Shown one piece after another: positions 18,495 through 27,155 of a stretch of 64,000 bases of DNA. Source of the stretch: Xanthomonas rydalmerensis (GTDB taxonomy: Bacteria > Pseudomonadota > Gammaproteobacteria > Xanthomonadales > Xanthomonadaceae); contig NZ_CP126170.1 in the NCBI RefSeq assembly GCF_033170385.1, positions 1,264,001 to 1,328,000 of the forward strand. The letters run 5' to 3'. The position numbers were made by a program, and so were the translations under genes. Under the pieces are notes generated by a model that had not been told where the DNA came from, did not search any database, and saw nothing but the letters and a program-made list of their open reading frames with translations. How positions within the stretch are numbered: the first letter of the stretch is position 1; every line of letters starts with the position of its first letter.

Positions 18495-19544
18495 ATGTCC
18501 GCCATCATGGTCGACCGCGATGCGCGCGCCACCGTGTTCGCGCCGCGTCTGCAGGCATTGCTGCGCACGCATCTGGGGCAGGACGCGTTCCGCCTGGACG
18601 CGGACACCATCGGCGTCGCCGGCGCCGCGCTGAGCGACCGCCTGCTCGCGGCGCGGCCGGCCACCGAACACGAACGGCCGACCTTCAAGCCGCTGCACGG
18701 CCGTTCGATCGCGCGCAGCGAAGCGGCAAAGTTGATGCAAGCGATCGGCCGCGACGTGCGCGAGGCGCTGAAGCGTCCGGTGCCCGCGACGCTCGACCTG
18801 TCCGGCCCGTGGCCGCACGTCGGCCACGTCTATCTGCGCGATCTGCTGCTCGGCGGCGATCCATGGCGGCTGCGCCTGCTGATGGACCGCACGCTGGAAC
18901 TGACCCCGCGGCTGACCTGGGCGGCGATCGCCGCCGGCGCGCTCGCACCGCTGGCCCCAGGCGACGATGCCTCGACCCTGGCGACCCTGTTGTCCGCGGC
19001 CGGCAGCTACCGCGAGCGCCGCGACGCCATGGGCCTGTACCGGCGCACCGCCGCGCCGGTGTGCTTCACCATTTCCACCCTGGTCGCCAACGCGCTGTGG
19101 CTGGGGTCGCCGTTCGACGCCAACGCGTCCAACCGCAACATCCTCTACGAAACCCTGCGCCTGCTGCCGCCGTCCTGGAACATCCTGCGCAATGCCTCGC
19201 CGGAATACGGCGCGCTGGACCCGCGCATCGGCGCTGCCGACGACGTGCTGGTGCTGCCCTTGCTCAGTCATCGCGATCCGGCATTGTGGGAGGAGCCGGA
19301 CGCGTTCCGCCCCGAACGCTGGGATGGCCTGGACCCGGATGCGCTGCCGGGCTATCTGCCGTTCGGGCACGCGGCCGAGCGCTGCTGGGGACGACACATG
19401 GTCATGCCACTGGCGGAGCGGCTGCTGGATCTGCTGCGCGGTCAGGACTTGGTCGCGGACCCGCAGCAGCGGCGCGCCGCGGTGCCGTTGACCGGCCTGC
19501 TCGGCGTGGCCCAGGTCGACGTGGTCCGGCACGCGCGCGCGTGA
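18495..19544 (+). CDS. Cytochrome P450, probable peptide-crosslinking enzyme
   Basis: A 349-residue P450, shorter than the usual 400 or so. It has the K-helix ExxR motif at 219-222 (ETLR), the PERF-type motif FRPERW near 270, and the heme-thiolate loop FGHAAERCWG at 290-299 with C297 as the iron ligand. The usual I-helix acid-alcohol pair is not obvious: the matching region reads AAPVCFTISTLVANALW, and the segment between the I and K helices is shortened. The start ATG at 18495 follows a GGGAGAG binding site. It lies 88 bases after the AWYIWY precursor gene and is expected to install aryl crosslinks in that peptide (inference from gene pairing). No ferredoxin gene is adjacent, so redox partners must be supplied elsewhere. 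Confidence 0.88.
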   Translation: MSAIMVDRDARATVFAPRLQALLRTHLGQDAFRLDADTIGVAGAALSDRLLAARPATEHERPTFKPLHGRSIARSEAAKLMQAIGRDVREALKRPVPATLDLSGPWPHVGHVYLRDLLLGGDPWRLRLLMDRTLELTPRLTWAAIAAGALAPLAPGDDASTLATLLSAAGSYRERRDAMGLYRRTAAPVCFTISTLVANALWLGSPFDANASNRNILYETLRLLPPSWNILRNASPEYGALDPRIGAADDVLVLPLLSHRDPALWEEPDAFRPERWDGLDPDALPGYLPFGHAAERCWGRHMVMPLAERLLDLLRGQDLVADPQQRRAAVPLTGLLGVAQVDVVRHARA

Positions 19545-19572
19545 GGCATTGCCTGTCGCGCCGTGACGACGA

Positions 19573-20625
19573 TCAGCGCGGTGCGGGCGACGCGGTGGAG
19601 CCGCGCGTGACCAGGGTGTAGTCGAGTATCTGGTGGGTGCCGCGGCTGGCCAGGCCGTCGCGGCGCTGGCGGATCTCGCCGAGCAGCAGCGCCACCGCCG
19701 CCCCGCCCATCGCCGCGACCGGCTGGTGGATGGTGGTCAGCTCCGGCCAGATCGTGGTCGCCACCGGCGTGTCGTCAAACCCGGCGATCGACAGATCCTC
19801 GGGTACGCGCAGGCGCAGCCCGTGCGCGATCGCCAGCGCCGCCGCCGCCATGTCGTCGTTGCTGCACAGGATCGCGCTGGGGCGCGGGGTGACCTGCAGC
19901 AGCGCGGTGGCCGCGAGCAGGCCGGAGCGGTAGGTGAACATGCCTTCGGCCACGCGCTCGGGTGCCACCGTCAGCCCGGCCCGGGCCATGGTGTCGAAGA
20001 ACGCGCGGCTGCGCAGCGCGCTGGGCGTGTGGCCGGGATCGCCGCTGACGAAGCCGATGTCGCGGTGGCCCAGGTCGAGCAGGTGCTGGGTGAGCGCGCA
20101 CGCGGCCTGGTAGTCGTCGATGCGTACCGAGCTGACCCCGGGCATCGGTGCGCCGGTGGCCACCGCCACCAGCGGGATGCCGCGCGCGTCGAGTTCGGCG
20201 ATGGTGTGCCGCGCATCGCACAGCGGCGGCGGCAGGATCAGGCCATCGGCACCGGCATCGAGCAGGCGTTCAGTGGCGGCGCGCTGGCTGTCGCTGTCGT
20301 CGCTCTTTTCCACCAGCACCTGGCAGCCTTCCAGGCTGCTCTGCTCGAGCACGCCGAGCATGAACTGGTTGAGGTAGGCCGCGCTGGGATTGCTGTACAG
20401 CACGCCGATGCGTGCCAGTCCTGCGGTGCGCAGCGAACGGCCGGCGAGGTTGGGGCGGTAGCCCAGCGCCTGGATCGACGCTTCGACGCGCTCGCGCATG
20501 GTCGCGCTCACGCGCGGGTGGCGGTTGATCACGCGCGAAGCGGTCATCGGCGACACGCCCGCATGGCGGGCCACATCCAGCAACGTCACCGCTGAGCCCG
20601 CGCGACGTTGCCGTATGCCCATCAA
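19573..20625 (-). CDS. LacI family transcriptional regulator
   Basis: A 350-residue LacI/GalR-type repressor. The N-terminal helix-turn-helix is TLLDVARHAGVSPMTASRVI, followed by the hinge LGYRPNLAGRSLRT and a periplasmic-binding-protein-like effector domain (ARIGVLYSNPSAAYLNQFM; IAGFDDTPVATTIWPELTTI). The effector is probably a sugar, but nothing nearby identifies it. It is convergent with the P450 gene (28 bases apart) and transcribed toward it from a separate promoter. The start is the first of two adjacent ATGs. Its target genes are not evident from the neighbourhood. Confidence 0.9.
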   Translation of the reverse strand: MMGIRQRRAGSAVTLLDVARHAGVSPMTASRVINRHPRVSATMRERVEASIQALGYRPNLAGRSLRTAGLARIGVLYSNPSAAYLNQFMLGVLEQSSLEGCQVLVEKSDDSDSQRAATERLLDAGADGLILPPPLCDARHTIAELDARGIPLVAVATGAPMPGVSSVRIDDYQAACALTQHLLDLGHRDIGFVSGDPGHTPSALRSRAFFDTMARAGLTVAPERVAEGMFTYRSGLLAATALLQVTPRPSAILCSNDDMAAAALAIAHGLRLRVPEDLSIAGFDDTPVATTIWPELTTIHQPVAAMGGAAVALLLGEIRQRRDGLASRGTHQILDYTLVTRGSTASPAPR

Positions 20626-20687
20626 AGGTCCTGGCGCTGCTGCGAAGGGAACGCCCTCGCGCGCATCCTGCGCAGGGCCAACGCACT

Positions 20688-22106
20688 TTACTCCCTGGGC
20701 GGTTCCACTGTCTTGGCCTGGCTGCCGAAACCACCGTCGGCCTGCGCGGCCAGATACGCGAACACCGCGTATGCAGCGACGTTCTGCGCCAGCGCCTTCG
20801 GGTCGATCTTGTCCAGGGTGTCGTCGGCGGTGTGATGCAAATCGAAGTAATCGCTGCCGTCCTGCGCCAGCCAGGCCCAGGCGCCGCCCTTGGCCGCGAG
20901 CGGGCCGACATCCGGGCCGGGGCCACCGGCCTCCGGCGCATAGGCGATGCCGAGCGGCGCCAACGCCTCGGCGATCTGCCGGGTCGCTTCACGCGAGCCG
21001 GCGGCGTCGCCCGAGCCGGTATTGAAGGCGTAGATGCGACCGGCGCCGAAGTCGCTCTCGGCGGCGATCTGGTGCCGCGCCACGTCCTGCGCATGCGCCT
21101 GCGCGTAGGCCTTGCCGCCATACAGGCCCTGCTCCTCGTTGGCGAAGGCGATCACGCGGATGCTGCGCTTGGGCGCCTGCTTGAGTTGGCCGATCAGATG
21201 CCCGGCGGCCATGCTGATGGCCACGCCGGCACCATCGTCGATCGCGCCGGTGCCCAGGTCCCACGAATCCAGGTGCCCGCCGATCAGCACGACCTCGTCG
21301 GGCAGCGTGCGCCCGGTGATCTGCCCGATCACGTTGTAGGAGGTGGCGGTGCCATCCCAGCCGCAGTCCAGCGCCAGGCGCAGGCGCACCGGGCCGCGCG
21401 CGAGCAGGCGCGCAAGCTGGTTGGCGTCGGGCACAGAGAGCGCTGCCGCCGGCACCGGCGTCAGCCCCTCGTCGAAGCGGGTGATGCCGGTATGCGGCAC
21501 GCGGTGCGAATCGGTGCCGGCCGAGCGCATCACGAAGCCGATGGCGCCCTTGCGGATGGCTTCCGACGGCCCCTTGCTGCGCACCGCGCCGCCGTTGCCG
21601 TAGTCCTTGCCGTCGCGGGTGCGCAGCATCTGGTAATCGACGAAGGCGATCTTGCCGCGCAGTGCGTCGGCCGGCGCCGCCTGCAATGCGGCCAGGTCGA
21701 CGAAACGCACCACCTCGGCCTCGACCGTGCCGCCCGGGCTGCCGCCCAGCGCGGTGACGGTCAGCGGTTGCGCGTGCGCGCCGAGCACCTGCGCGTGTTC
21801 GCTGCGGCGTTCCCATTTCGGGAATGTCACCGGCTCGGTCCAGACCTTGTCGAAGCCCAGCGCCTTGAACTTGGCGGTGGCCCAGGCCACCGCGCGCGCA
21901 TCGGCTTCGCTGCCGGCCATGCGCGGGCCGATTTCGGTGGTCAGCGATTCCACGACCTTCCAGCCGGTGTTGTCGGCCAGTGCCTGCTCGCGCAAGGTCG
22001 CCGCGTCGCGCAGCGCCGCCTCCGGAATACGCGTGGCGTCGGCGGCCATGGCGGCAGTGGAGGACAGGCCGAGGACGGCAGCGATGACGAGGGCGAGACG
22101 ACGCAT
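20688..22106 (-). CDS. M28 family zinc peptidase, secreted, with PA insert
   Basis: A 472-residue exported metallopeptidase. MRRLALVIAAVLGLSSTAAM followed by AADA is a signal peptide. A protease-associated insert lies in the middle (around the GNGGAVRSKGPSEAIRKGAI stretch). The M28 co-catalytic zinc residues are visible: HLDSWD and GAIDDGAGV (His and bridging Asp), NEEQGLYG (catalytic Glu and ligand Glu), ESDFGAG (Asp) and LHHTADDTLDKI (final His). Such enzymes act as aminopeptidases or carboxypeptidases in the periplasm or outside. The frame opens 6 codons earlier, but the ATG at 22106 places the signal peptide best. Confidence 0.9.
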   Translation of the reverse strand: MRRLALVIAAVLGLSSTAAMAADATRIPEAALRDAATLREQALADNTGWKVVESLTTEIGPRMAGSEADARAVAWATAKFKALGFDKVWTEPVTFPKWERRSEHAQVLGAHAQPLTVTALGGSPGGTVEAEVVRFVDLAALQAAPADALRGKIAFVDYQMLRTRDGKDYGNGGAVRSKGPSEAIRKGAIGFVMRSAGTDSHRVPHTGITRFDEGLTPVPAAALSVPDANQLARLLARGPVRLRLALDCGWDGTATSYNVIGQITGRTLPDEVVLIGGHLDSWDLGTGAIDDGAGVAISMAAGHLIGQLKQAPKRSIRVIAFANEEQGLYGGKAYAQAHAQDVARHQIAAESDFGAGRIYAFNTGSGDAAGSREATRQIAEALAPLGIAYAPEAGGPGPDVGPLAAKGGAWAWLAQDGSDYFDLHHTADDTLDKIDPKALAQNVAAYAVFAYLAAQADGGFGSQAKTVEPPRE

Positions 22107-22200
22107 GACGGATTCCGCGAACACAGGAACGGCCAGCTTAGCAGTGCCTCACCACGATGCACCGCGCGGCCTGCAGGGTGCAGGCCGCGCGACGCTGCGC

Positions 22201-22620
22201 TTATTCGGGACGCGCGTCGTGCTTGAGCGAATCGCGGATCTCGCGCAGCAGCAGCACTTCCTCGGTCGGGGCCTTGGGCGCCGGCGGTTCCTTGCGTGCG
22301 ATGCGGTTGATCGCCTTGACCAGCATGAAGATGGCGAAGGCCACGATCACGAACTGGATGATGGTGTTGAGGAAGTCGCCGATGCCGATCACCACGGCCG
22401 GTACCGGCTTGCCCGCCGCGTCCACCGTGGCCGCCTTCAGCGTCCATGCCCAGCGCGAGAAGTCCACGCCGCCCGCGAGCATTCCGATCGGCGGCATGAT
22501 GATCTTCTCCACCAGCGCGGTGACGATCTTGCCGAACGCGGCGCCGAGCACCACGCCAACCGCCAGGTCCAGCACGTTGCCGCGCATGGCGAATTCCTTG
22601 AATTCGCGGATCATGCTCAT
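22201..22620 (-). CDS. mscL: Large-conductance mechanosensitive channel
   Basis: A 139-residue inner-membrane channel that opens under membrane tension to release solutes during osmotic downshock. The N-terminal amphipathic helix and first membrane segment carry the family signature [20 protein letters not shown], followed by [20 protein letters not shown]. The second membrane helix is [20 protein letters not shown], and the C-terminal bundle ([11 protein letters not shown]) closes the protein. Length is normal. It is a single gene with its own promoter region upstream. Confidence 0.97.
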   Translation of the reverse strand: MSMIREFKEFAMRGNVLDLAVGVVLGAAFGKIVTALVEKIIMPPIGMLAGGVDFSRWAWTLKAATVDAAGKPVPAVVIGIGDFLNTIIQFVIVAFAIFMLVKAINRIARKEPPAPKAPTEEVLLLREIRDSLKHDARPE

Positions 22621-22731
22621 CGGAACTCCTCTTCTTGTCAGTGCGGTCCTGTCGCCGCGGCGCTAGCCTAGCGCAGTCGCCGTGGTGGTCGGATCACAGC
22701 CGTGCGCATGCCGCGCGACAGGCGCGCCCGC

Positions 22732-23439
22732 TCAGCCGACGATGCGGCCGTGACGCTCGGCCACGTTCTCCAGGCGCGCGCTGAAGCGGTCGCCCGGGCG
22801 CAGCGCGGCCACGCCGGCCGGCGTGCCCATGAACACCAGGTCGCCGGCGCGCAGCGCGAACAGCTTGGACAATTCGTGCAGGATCTCCGGCACGTTCCAG
22901 ATCATCTGCTCCAGCAGCGACTGCTGGCGCACCTCGCCGTTGACTTCCAGCGACAGGTTCAACGCCTCCAGTGCACCGACCTCGCCAGCCGGGACCAGCT
23001 CGCTGATCGGCGCCGAGGCATCGAAGCCCTTGGCGATGTCCCACGGCAGGCCCTTGGCCTTGGCCGCGGCCTGCAGGTCGCGACGGGTCAGGTCCAGGCC
23101 CACGCCATAGGCCAAGACCAGTGCCTCGGCGCCTTCCACCGGCAGCACGCCTGCGGGCGCGTCCTGGCCCAGCGCCACCACCAGTTCCACCTCGTGGTGC
23201 AGGTCCTGGGTCGCGGACGGGTAGGGAATGGCTTCGTCGCCGATCACCAGCGCATCGGCCGGTTTCATGAAGAAGGTCGGCTGGCCACGCTCGGCTTTCG
23301 AGGCGGGCGCACTGGCGCCCATCTCGCGCGCGTGGTCGGCAAAGTTGCGGCCCACGCAGTAGATGCGATGCACCGGGAACAGGCCCTGGCCGCGCACGGG
23401 AACGCGCGGAGCCTCGGCAGCGGCGAACAGGTCTTTCAT
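22732..23439 (-). CDS. Fumarylacetoacetate hydrolase (FAH) family protein
   Basis: A 235-residue enzyme of the FAH superfamily, which cleaves or decarboxylates 2-oxo acids with Mg2+. The metal-binding acidic residues are in DLHHEVELVVAL (E-x-E) and GLDLTRRDLQ, and the C-terminal FMGTPAGVAALRPGD is a family hallmark. It is closest in look to acylpyruvate or fumarylpyruvate hydrolases (start IYCVGRNFADHAREMG). The reaction could be acylpyruvate hydrolysis or oxaloacetate decarboxylation; the sequence does not decide. It is a monocistronic unit between mscL and a small membrane protein. Confidence 0.9.
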   Translation of the reverse strand: MKDLFAAAEAPRVPVRGQGLFPVHRIYCVGRNFADHAREMGASAPASKAERGQPTFFMKPADALVIGDEAIPYPSATQDLHHEVELVVALGQDAPAGVLPVEGAEALVLAYGVGLDLTRRDLQAAAKAKGLPWDIAKGFDASAPISELVPAGEVGALEALNLSLEVNGEVRQQSLLEQMIWNVPEILHELSKLFALRAGDLVFMGTPAGVAALRPGDRFSARLENVAERHGRIVG

Positions 23440-23526
23440 GGGCGTGCATCCAACGAGAGGGGATGCCGCAGTTTAACGCGTCGGGTTCAACCCAATTCCA
23501 ACAGGGATGCGGATGCCGCTTTCGCG

Positions 23527-23555
23527 AATCCCCAATCCCGACTCCCCAATCCCCG
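23527..23555. repeat. Single arm of the GGGATTGGGGATT family
   Basis: AATCCCCAATCCCGACTCCC followed by CAATCCCC, one arm of the repeat family described at 4320, immediately downstream of the small membrane protein gene. No inverted partner is found close by. Confidence 0.75.
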
Positions 23556-23557
23556 CC

Positions 23558-23830
23558 TTACAGCGGCAAGGCCGGCTTGCGCACCACCCGGTACTCGCCA
23601 TCGACGACATGGCGGCGTGCGGTGGCCGGGCGCTTGCCGCGCTGGCTCAGCAGTTTCATGGCGATGCCGCCCAGGATCATCGCCGCGCCCACGAACACGC
23701 TGACGAACACCAGCCCGGCCAGGATCGCCAGGCCGAGCAGGCCCACTGCCAGCTTGACCAGCGGATGGCGCGGCTTGCGCGGCGCGAAGACATGCCGGAA
23801 TTGGTCGAAATTGAAGACGGAAGCACGCAT
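23558..23830 (-). CDS. Small membrane protein of unknown function
   Basis: A 90-residue protein with one long hydrophobic stretch that may hold two membrane passes (VKLAVGLLGLAILAGLVFVS followed by VFVGAAMILGGIAM), flanked by basic termini (FAPRKPRHP before, SQRGKRPATARR after). It has an Arg-rich cytoplasmic tail and no known domain. The start ATG gives MRASVFNFDQFRHVF. Base composition is like its neighbours and the gene stands alone, divergent from the Rieske gene. Function unknown. Confidence 0.7.
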   Translation of the reverse strand: MRASVFNFDQFRHVFAPRKPRHPLVKLAVGLLGLAILAGLVFVSVFVGAAMILGGIAMKLLSQRGKRPATARRHVVDGEYRVVRKPALPL

Positions 23831-24031
23831 GGCAGAACTCTGTTTCAGTTTGAACCGAAGGGGTGCAGTATCGACGCTGTTTTATGTGACGGAGTGAAAA
23901 CTTCGTTAAGCGAAAAATTAACACTTTGCGTTCAACCGCTTGCATGTCCTCGCGGAGTGAAGCATCACGCAGGGGCGGGCAAGGCAGGTCCGTGCCAGAA
24001 TTGCGGCCCCATCGCTGCCTGTTCGTCCGTC

Positions 24032-24370
24032 ATGACCGAGTCTTCCGCCGTGCTGGCGTCGCTGCACGACCTCGTCCCCGGCGAACTGGCCGAGGCCGAG
24101 GCGCTGCTCGGCGGCGAGTCCGAGTCGCTGCTGCTGTACCGCGAGGGCGACAGCGTGCGTGCGTGGTTGAACGTGTGCCCGCACGCCGGCCGCCGCCTGG
24201 ACTGGGCGCCCGGACAGTTCCTGAAGAGCCGCGAGGGCCATGTGGTGTGCGCCGCGCATGGTGCCGCGTTCGAGCTGCGGGACGGCCTGTGCGTGTCCGG
24301 CCCGTGCCGCGGCCAGAGCCTGCATGCGGTGCCGGTGGACGTGCGGGCAGGGCAGGTGGTGCTGGTCTAG
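24032..24370 (+). CDS. Rieske [2Fe-2S] domain protein
   Basis: A 112-residue single-domain Rieske protein of the ferredoxin type. The cluster ligands are C-x-H in NVCPHAGRRLDW and C-x2-H in HVVCAAHGAAFE, giving the C-X-H ... C-X2-H pattern. There is no membrane anchor or signal, so it is a soluble electron carrier, as used with oxygenases or nitrite-reductase-like small subunits. The frame extends 175 codons upstream without support; the ATG at 24032 gives the compact domain. The partner enzyme is not adjacent. Confidence 0.87.
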   Translation: MTESSAVLASLHDLVPGELAEAEALLGGESESLLLYREGDSVRAWLNVCPHAGRRLDWAPGQFLKSREGHVVCAAHGAAFELRDGLCVSGPCRGQSLHAVPVDVRAGQVVLV

Positions 24371-24401
24371 CGCGCAGCAAGCGCGCTTGCGGCGCGGCGC
24401 G

Positions 24402-26270
24402 CTACAGCGCGTGCCACCAGCCCATCGACATCAGGTTGACCATCAGCACCACCACCAGGGTATAGACCAGCGACAGCGGGCCGCCGACGCGCCACAGTTC
24501 GCGCGGCTGGTAGTTGGCCGGGCCGGTGATCATCGAGATCACCGGATTGGACGCGGTCATCAGATTGTTGGACGCCGACAGCGCCACGATCAGCGCGAAC
24601 GCGGTGGGGTTGCCGCCGGCCGCCAGCGCCAGGTTGACCGCGATCGGCACCATCACAATGGTCGCGCCCACATGGCTGATCACCAGCGAGAACGCGGTGG
24701 TCAGCAGGCCCAGGGCGATCTCCAGCGCCCACACCGGAATGCCCTCGGGCAAGCGCGCGATGGTGTGGCCGGCGACCCAGGCCGCCGCGCCGCTGCTGTC
24801 CATCGCCCAGCCCAGCGGGATCAGCCCGGCCATCAGGAACACGGTCTTCCAGTTGATCGAGGCGTAAGCCTCGTCCATGCGCAGCACGCCGGTCAGCAGC
24901 ATGCCGGCCACGCCGGTCATCAGGGTCAGCGCCACCGGCAGCTTGGAGGTGAGCGCGATCAGGATGGTCAGGGCGAAGATCGTCATCGCGATCTTGAACT
25001 TGTGCGGACGGTGCTCGCCCTTGGGGTAGTCGGTGACCACCACGAAGTCGCGGCTTTCCGAGGCCTGTGCCAGGTCCTGCCAGATGCTGTGGAACACCAG
25101 CATGTCGCCGGCGCGCAGCGGCACCTTGCGCACGTCCTCGCGGATCACCTGCTTGTCGCGGTTGATCGCCAGCAGGCTGATCCCGGCCTGCTTGCGCAGG
25201 CGCAGTTCGGCCGCGCTCTTGCCGATGAAGCGCGAGGTCGGCGGGATCACCGCCTCGGAGATGCCGGCGCGGCTGGGGTTGAACAGGTCGCCGAGGTTGC
25301 GCAGGCGCGAGGACAGGCGCAGGAACTGGTTCTGCGCGAAATCGGCCACCTGCTGGCGCGCGCCCATCACCCCGAGCACGCTGCCGACCCAGATGCGCAT
25401 GTCCGCCGGCGGCGCCAGGCGGGTGTCGTTGCCGGTCTTCAGGGCCAGCAACAGCGGTGCGTTGTGCACGGTCTCGGCCTCGCCCAGGGTCATGCCGACC
25501 AGCGGGCTGTCGGCGCTGACGATCAGTTCGAACACATCGCCCTCGATGCCGTAAGTGCGGGCGAAATAGCTCTCGGTGCGCGCCGGGGTGACGCCGTCGT
25601 TGATCAGCCGCTCTTCTTCGGCCAATGCCTTGTCGCCGCGCACGCGGAAGTAGATCAGCGAGGCCAGCAGCAGCGCCATGCCGATCGGCAGCGGCGCGAA
25701 CATGCGCAGCGGCTCGATGGTGGCCATGCCCGAGGGCAGGTTGTTGTTGGCCGACTGCAGCAGGTCGTTGAGCAGGATCAGCGGCGAGTTGCCGACCATG
25801 GTCAGCGCGCCGCCCATCACGATGGCCGCGGCGATCGGCAGCAGCAGCCGCTGCAGGGTCAGGCCGGTGCGTCCGACCAGGCGCGAGGCCACCGGCAGGT
25901 ACAGCGCCATCACCGAGGGGTTCTGCATGAACGAGGAATTGAGCCCGGCGATGGCGGTGGTCAGCAGCATCAGCCGTTCCTCGACCCCGCGCGCGCGACG
26001 CAGCAGCCACGACGCCAGCCGGTTCAGCGCGCCGGTGCGCTCCAGCCCGGCGCCGAGGATGGTGGTGGCGATGATGCTCATCACCGCATTACCGGAGAAA
26101 CCGCTGAACAGCTCCTCCGGCGCGATCAACCCGGTCACCCCGAGCACCACCAGCACCACCAGCGCCACCACGTCGGCGCGGATCCGCTCGAACACGAACA
26201 TCGCCATGGTGAAGCCGACCAGCCCGAGCACGAGCTTCATATCGGTGGTCAGCGTCAGCGCGGTGTCCAT
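24402..26270 (-). CDS. SLC13/DASS-type anion transporter with RCK_C domains
   Basis: A 622-residue inner-membrane transporter. Two hydrophobic halves (residues 10-210 and 420-622) flank two soluble RCK_C-like (TrkA C-terminal) domains near 225-300 and 315-400 (ELIVSADSPLVGMTLGEA; RFIGKSAAELRLRKQAGI). The paired family signatures NSSFMQNPSVMALYLP and ATIVMVPIAVNLALAAGGNP, with SASNNLMTASNPV, mark the ion- and substrate-binding hairpins of divalent anion:Na+ symporters. Bacterial members with RCK_C insertions include sulfate transporters, but the substrate is not determined. A GGGATTGGGGATT repeat lies directly upstream. Confidence 0.88.
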   Translation of the reverse strand: MDTALTLTTDMKLVLGLVGFTMAMFVFERIRADVVALVVLVVLGVTGLIAPEELFSGFSGNAVMSIIATTILGAGLERTGALNRLASWLLRRARGVEERLMLLTTAIAGLNSSFMQNPSVMALYLPVASRLVGRTGLTLQRLLLPIAAAIVMGGALTMVGNSPLILLNDLLQSANNNLPSGMATIEPLRMFAPLPIGMALLLASLIYFRVRGDKALAEEERLINDGVTPARTESYFARTYGIEGDVFELIVSADSPLVGMTLGEAETVHNAPLLLALKTGNDTRLAPPADMRIWVGSVLGVMGARQQVADFAQNQFLRLSSRLRNLGDLFNPSRAGISEAVIPPTSRFIGKSAAELRLRKQAGISLLAINRDKQVIREDVRKVPLRAGDMLVFHSIWQDLAQASESRDFVVVTDYPKGEHRPHKFKIAMTIFALTILIALTSKLPVALTLMTGVAGMLLTGVLRMDEAYASINWKTVFLMAGLIPLGWAMDSSGAAAWVAGHTIARLPEGIPVWALEIALGLLTTAFSLVISHVGATIVMVPIAVNLALAAGGNPTAFALIVALSASNNLMTASNPVISMITGPANYQPRELWRVGGPLSLVYTLVVVLMVNLMSMGWWHAL

Positions 26271-26276
26271 TGGGGG

Positions 26277-26414
26277 CCGGGATTGGGGATTGGGGATTCG
26301 GGATTAGCTGACAGCGCGAATCGGGACCGGCCGCGCTAATGGCGTGCCGCGGAGGCATTGTGTCCGGAAGGTGGCGGATTCGCTCCTCATCCCTAATCCC
26401 GACTCCCCAATCCC
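26277..26414. repeat. GGGATTGGGGATT-family inverted repeat downstream of trmB
   Basis: Left arm GGGATTGGGGATTGGGGATT (26280-26299) and right arm AATCCCGACTCCCCAATCCC (26395-26414) are inverted, about 95 bases apart. The right arm runs into the end of trmB and supplies its last codons. Confidence 0.8.
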
Positions 26415-27145
26415 GGCTTGTCGTACAGCAAATCCCACACCCCATGGCCCAGATTCTGGCCGCGGGTCTCGAAGTGGGTCTGCGGGCGCCAGTCCGGGCG
26501 CGGTACGTGGCCGCGCGGGCCGGCGCGGTTGACCAGGCCGGGGGTGGCGTCGAGCACGTCCCACATCTGCTCGGCGTAGTCGGCCCAGTCGGTGGCGCAG
26601 TGCAGGCGGCCGCCGTCGCGCAGCTTGCGCACCAGCAGCGCGGCGAACGCCGGCTGCAGCAGGCGCCGCTTGTTGTGGCGCTTCTTGTGCCAGGGATCGG
26701 GGAAGTAGATGCGCACCTCGTCCAGGCTGCCGTCGGCGATCTCGTGCTGCAGCACCTCCACCGCATCGTGGTGGTACAGGCGCACGTGGTCGGCACCGTC
26801 CTCGGCCAGCGCGTTGAGCAGGCGGCCCACGCCGGGCGCGTGCACCTCGATGCCGATGTAGTCGCGGCTCGGATCGTGCTGCGCGGCATGGCGCAAGGCC
26901 GCGCCGTTGCCGAAGCCGATCTCCAGCACCTTGGGCGCGTTGCGGCCGAAGGTGGCGTCCAGATCGCGCGGCTGGCCGCTGTAGTCCAGGCCGAAGCGCG
27001 GCCACAGCGCATCGAACGCGCGCTGCTGGGCCGGGGTGAAGCGGCCCTGGCGCAGCACGAAGCTGCGCACCTGGCGGCGCCTTTCCTCGACGGTGAAGGG
27101 TTTCGGCGGGGTCTTGGCGCCGGCGCTGGAGAACGGATCGGTCAT
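26393..27145 (-). CDS. trmB: tRNA (guanine-N7-)-methyltransferase
   Basis: A 250-residue class I SAM-dependent enzyme that makes m7G46 in tRNAs. The SAM-binding motif is [20 protein letters not shown], then [15 protein letters not shown], and the family hallmark [20 protein letters not shown] contains the catalytic Asp. The C-terminal [14 protein letters not shown] and [19 protein letters not shown] are also standard. The last residues (KPGLGSRD) are encoded by an arm of the GGGATTGGGGATT repeat, so the original stop has probably been replaced. It follows thiG by 10 bases and probably shares its transcript. Confidence 0.95.
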   Translation of the reverse strand: MTDPFSSAGAKTPPKPFTVEERRRQVRSFVLRQGRFTPAQQRAFDALWPRFGLDYSGQPRDLDATFGRNAPKVLEIGFGNGAALRHAAQHDPSRDYIGIEVHAPGVGRLLNALAEDGADHVRLYHHDAVEVLQHEIADGSLDEVRIYFPDPWHKKRHNKRRLLQPAFAALLVRKLRDGGRLHCATDWADYAEQMWDVLDATPGLVNRAGPRGHVPRPDWRPQTHFETRGQNLGHGVWDLLYDKPGLGSRD

Positions 27146-27155
27146 GCCTGCGGCC

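Noticed and set aside
23507..24031. N-terminal extension of the Rieske protein by 175 codons
   Set aside because: The extension runs across a repeat arm and the divergent membrane-protein gene and gives Arg/His-rich text; the Rieske domain is complete from 24032.
24240..26339. A 699-codon plus-strand frame opposite the SLC13-type transporter gene
   Set aside because: His/Arg/Gln-rich shadow frame; the minus strand has clear membrane and RCK_C features.
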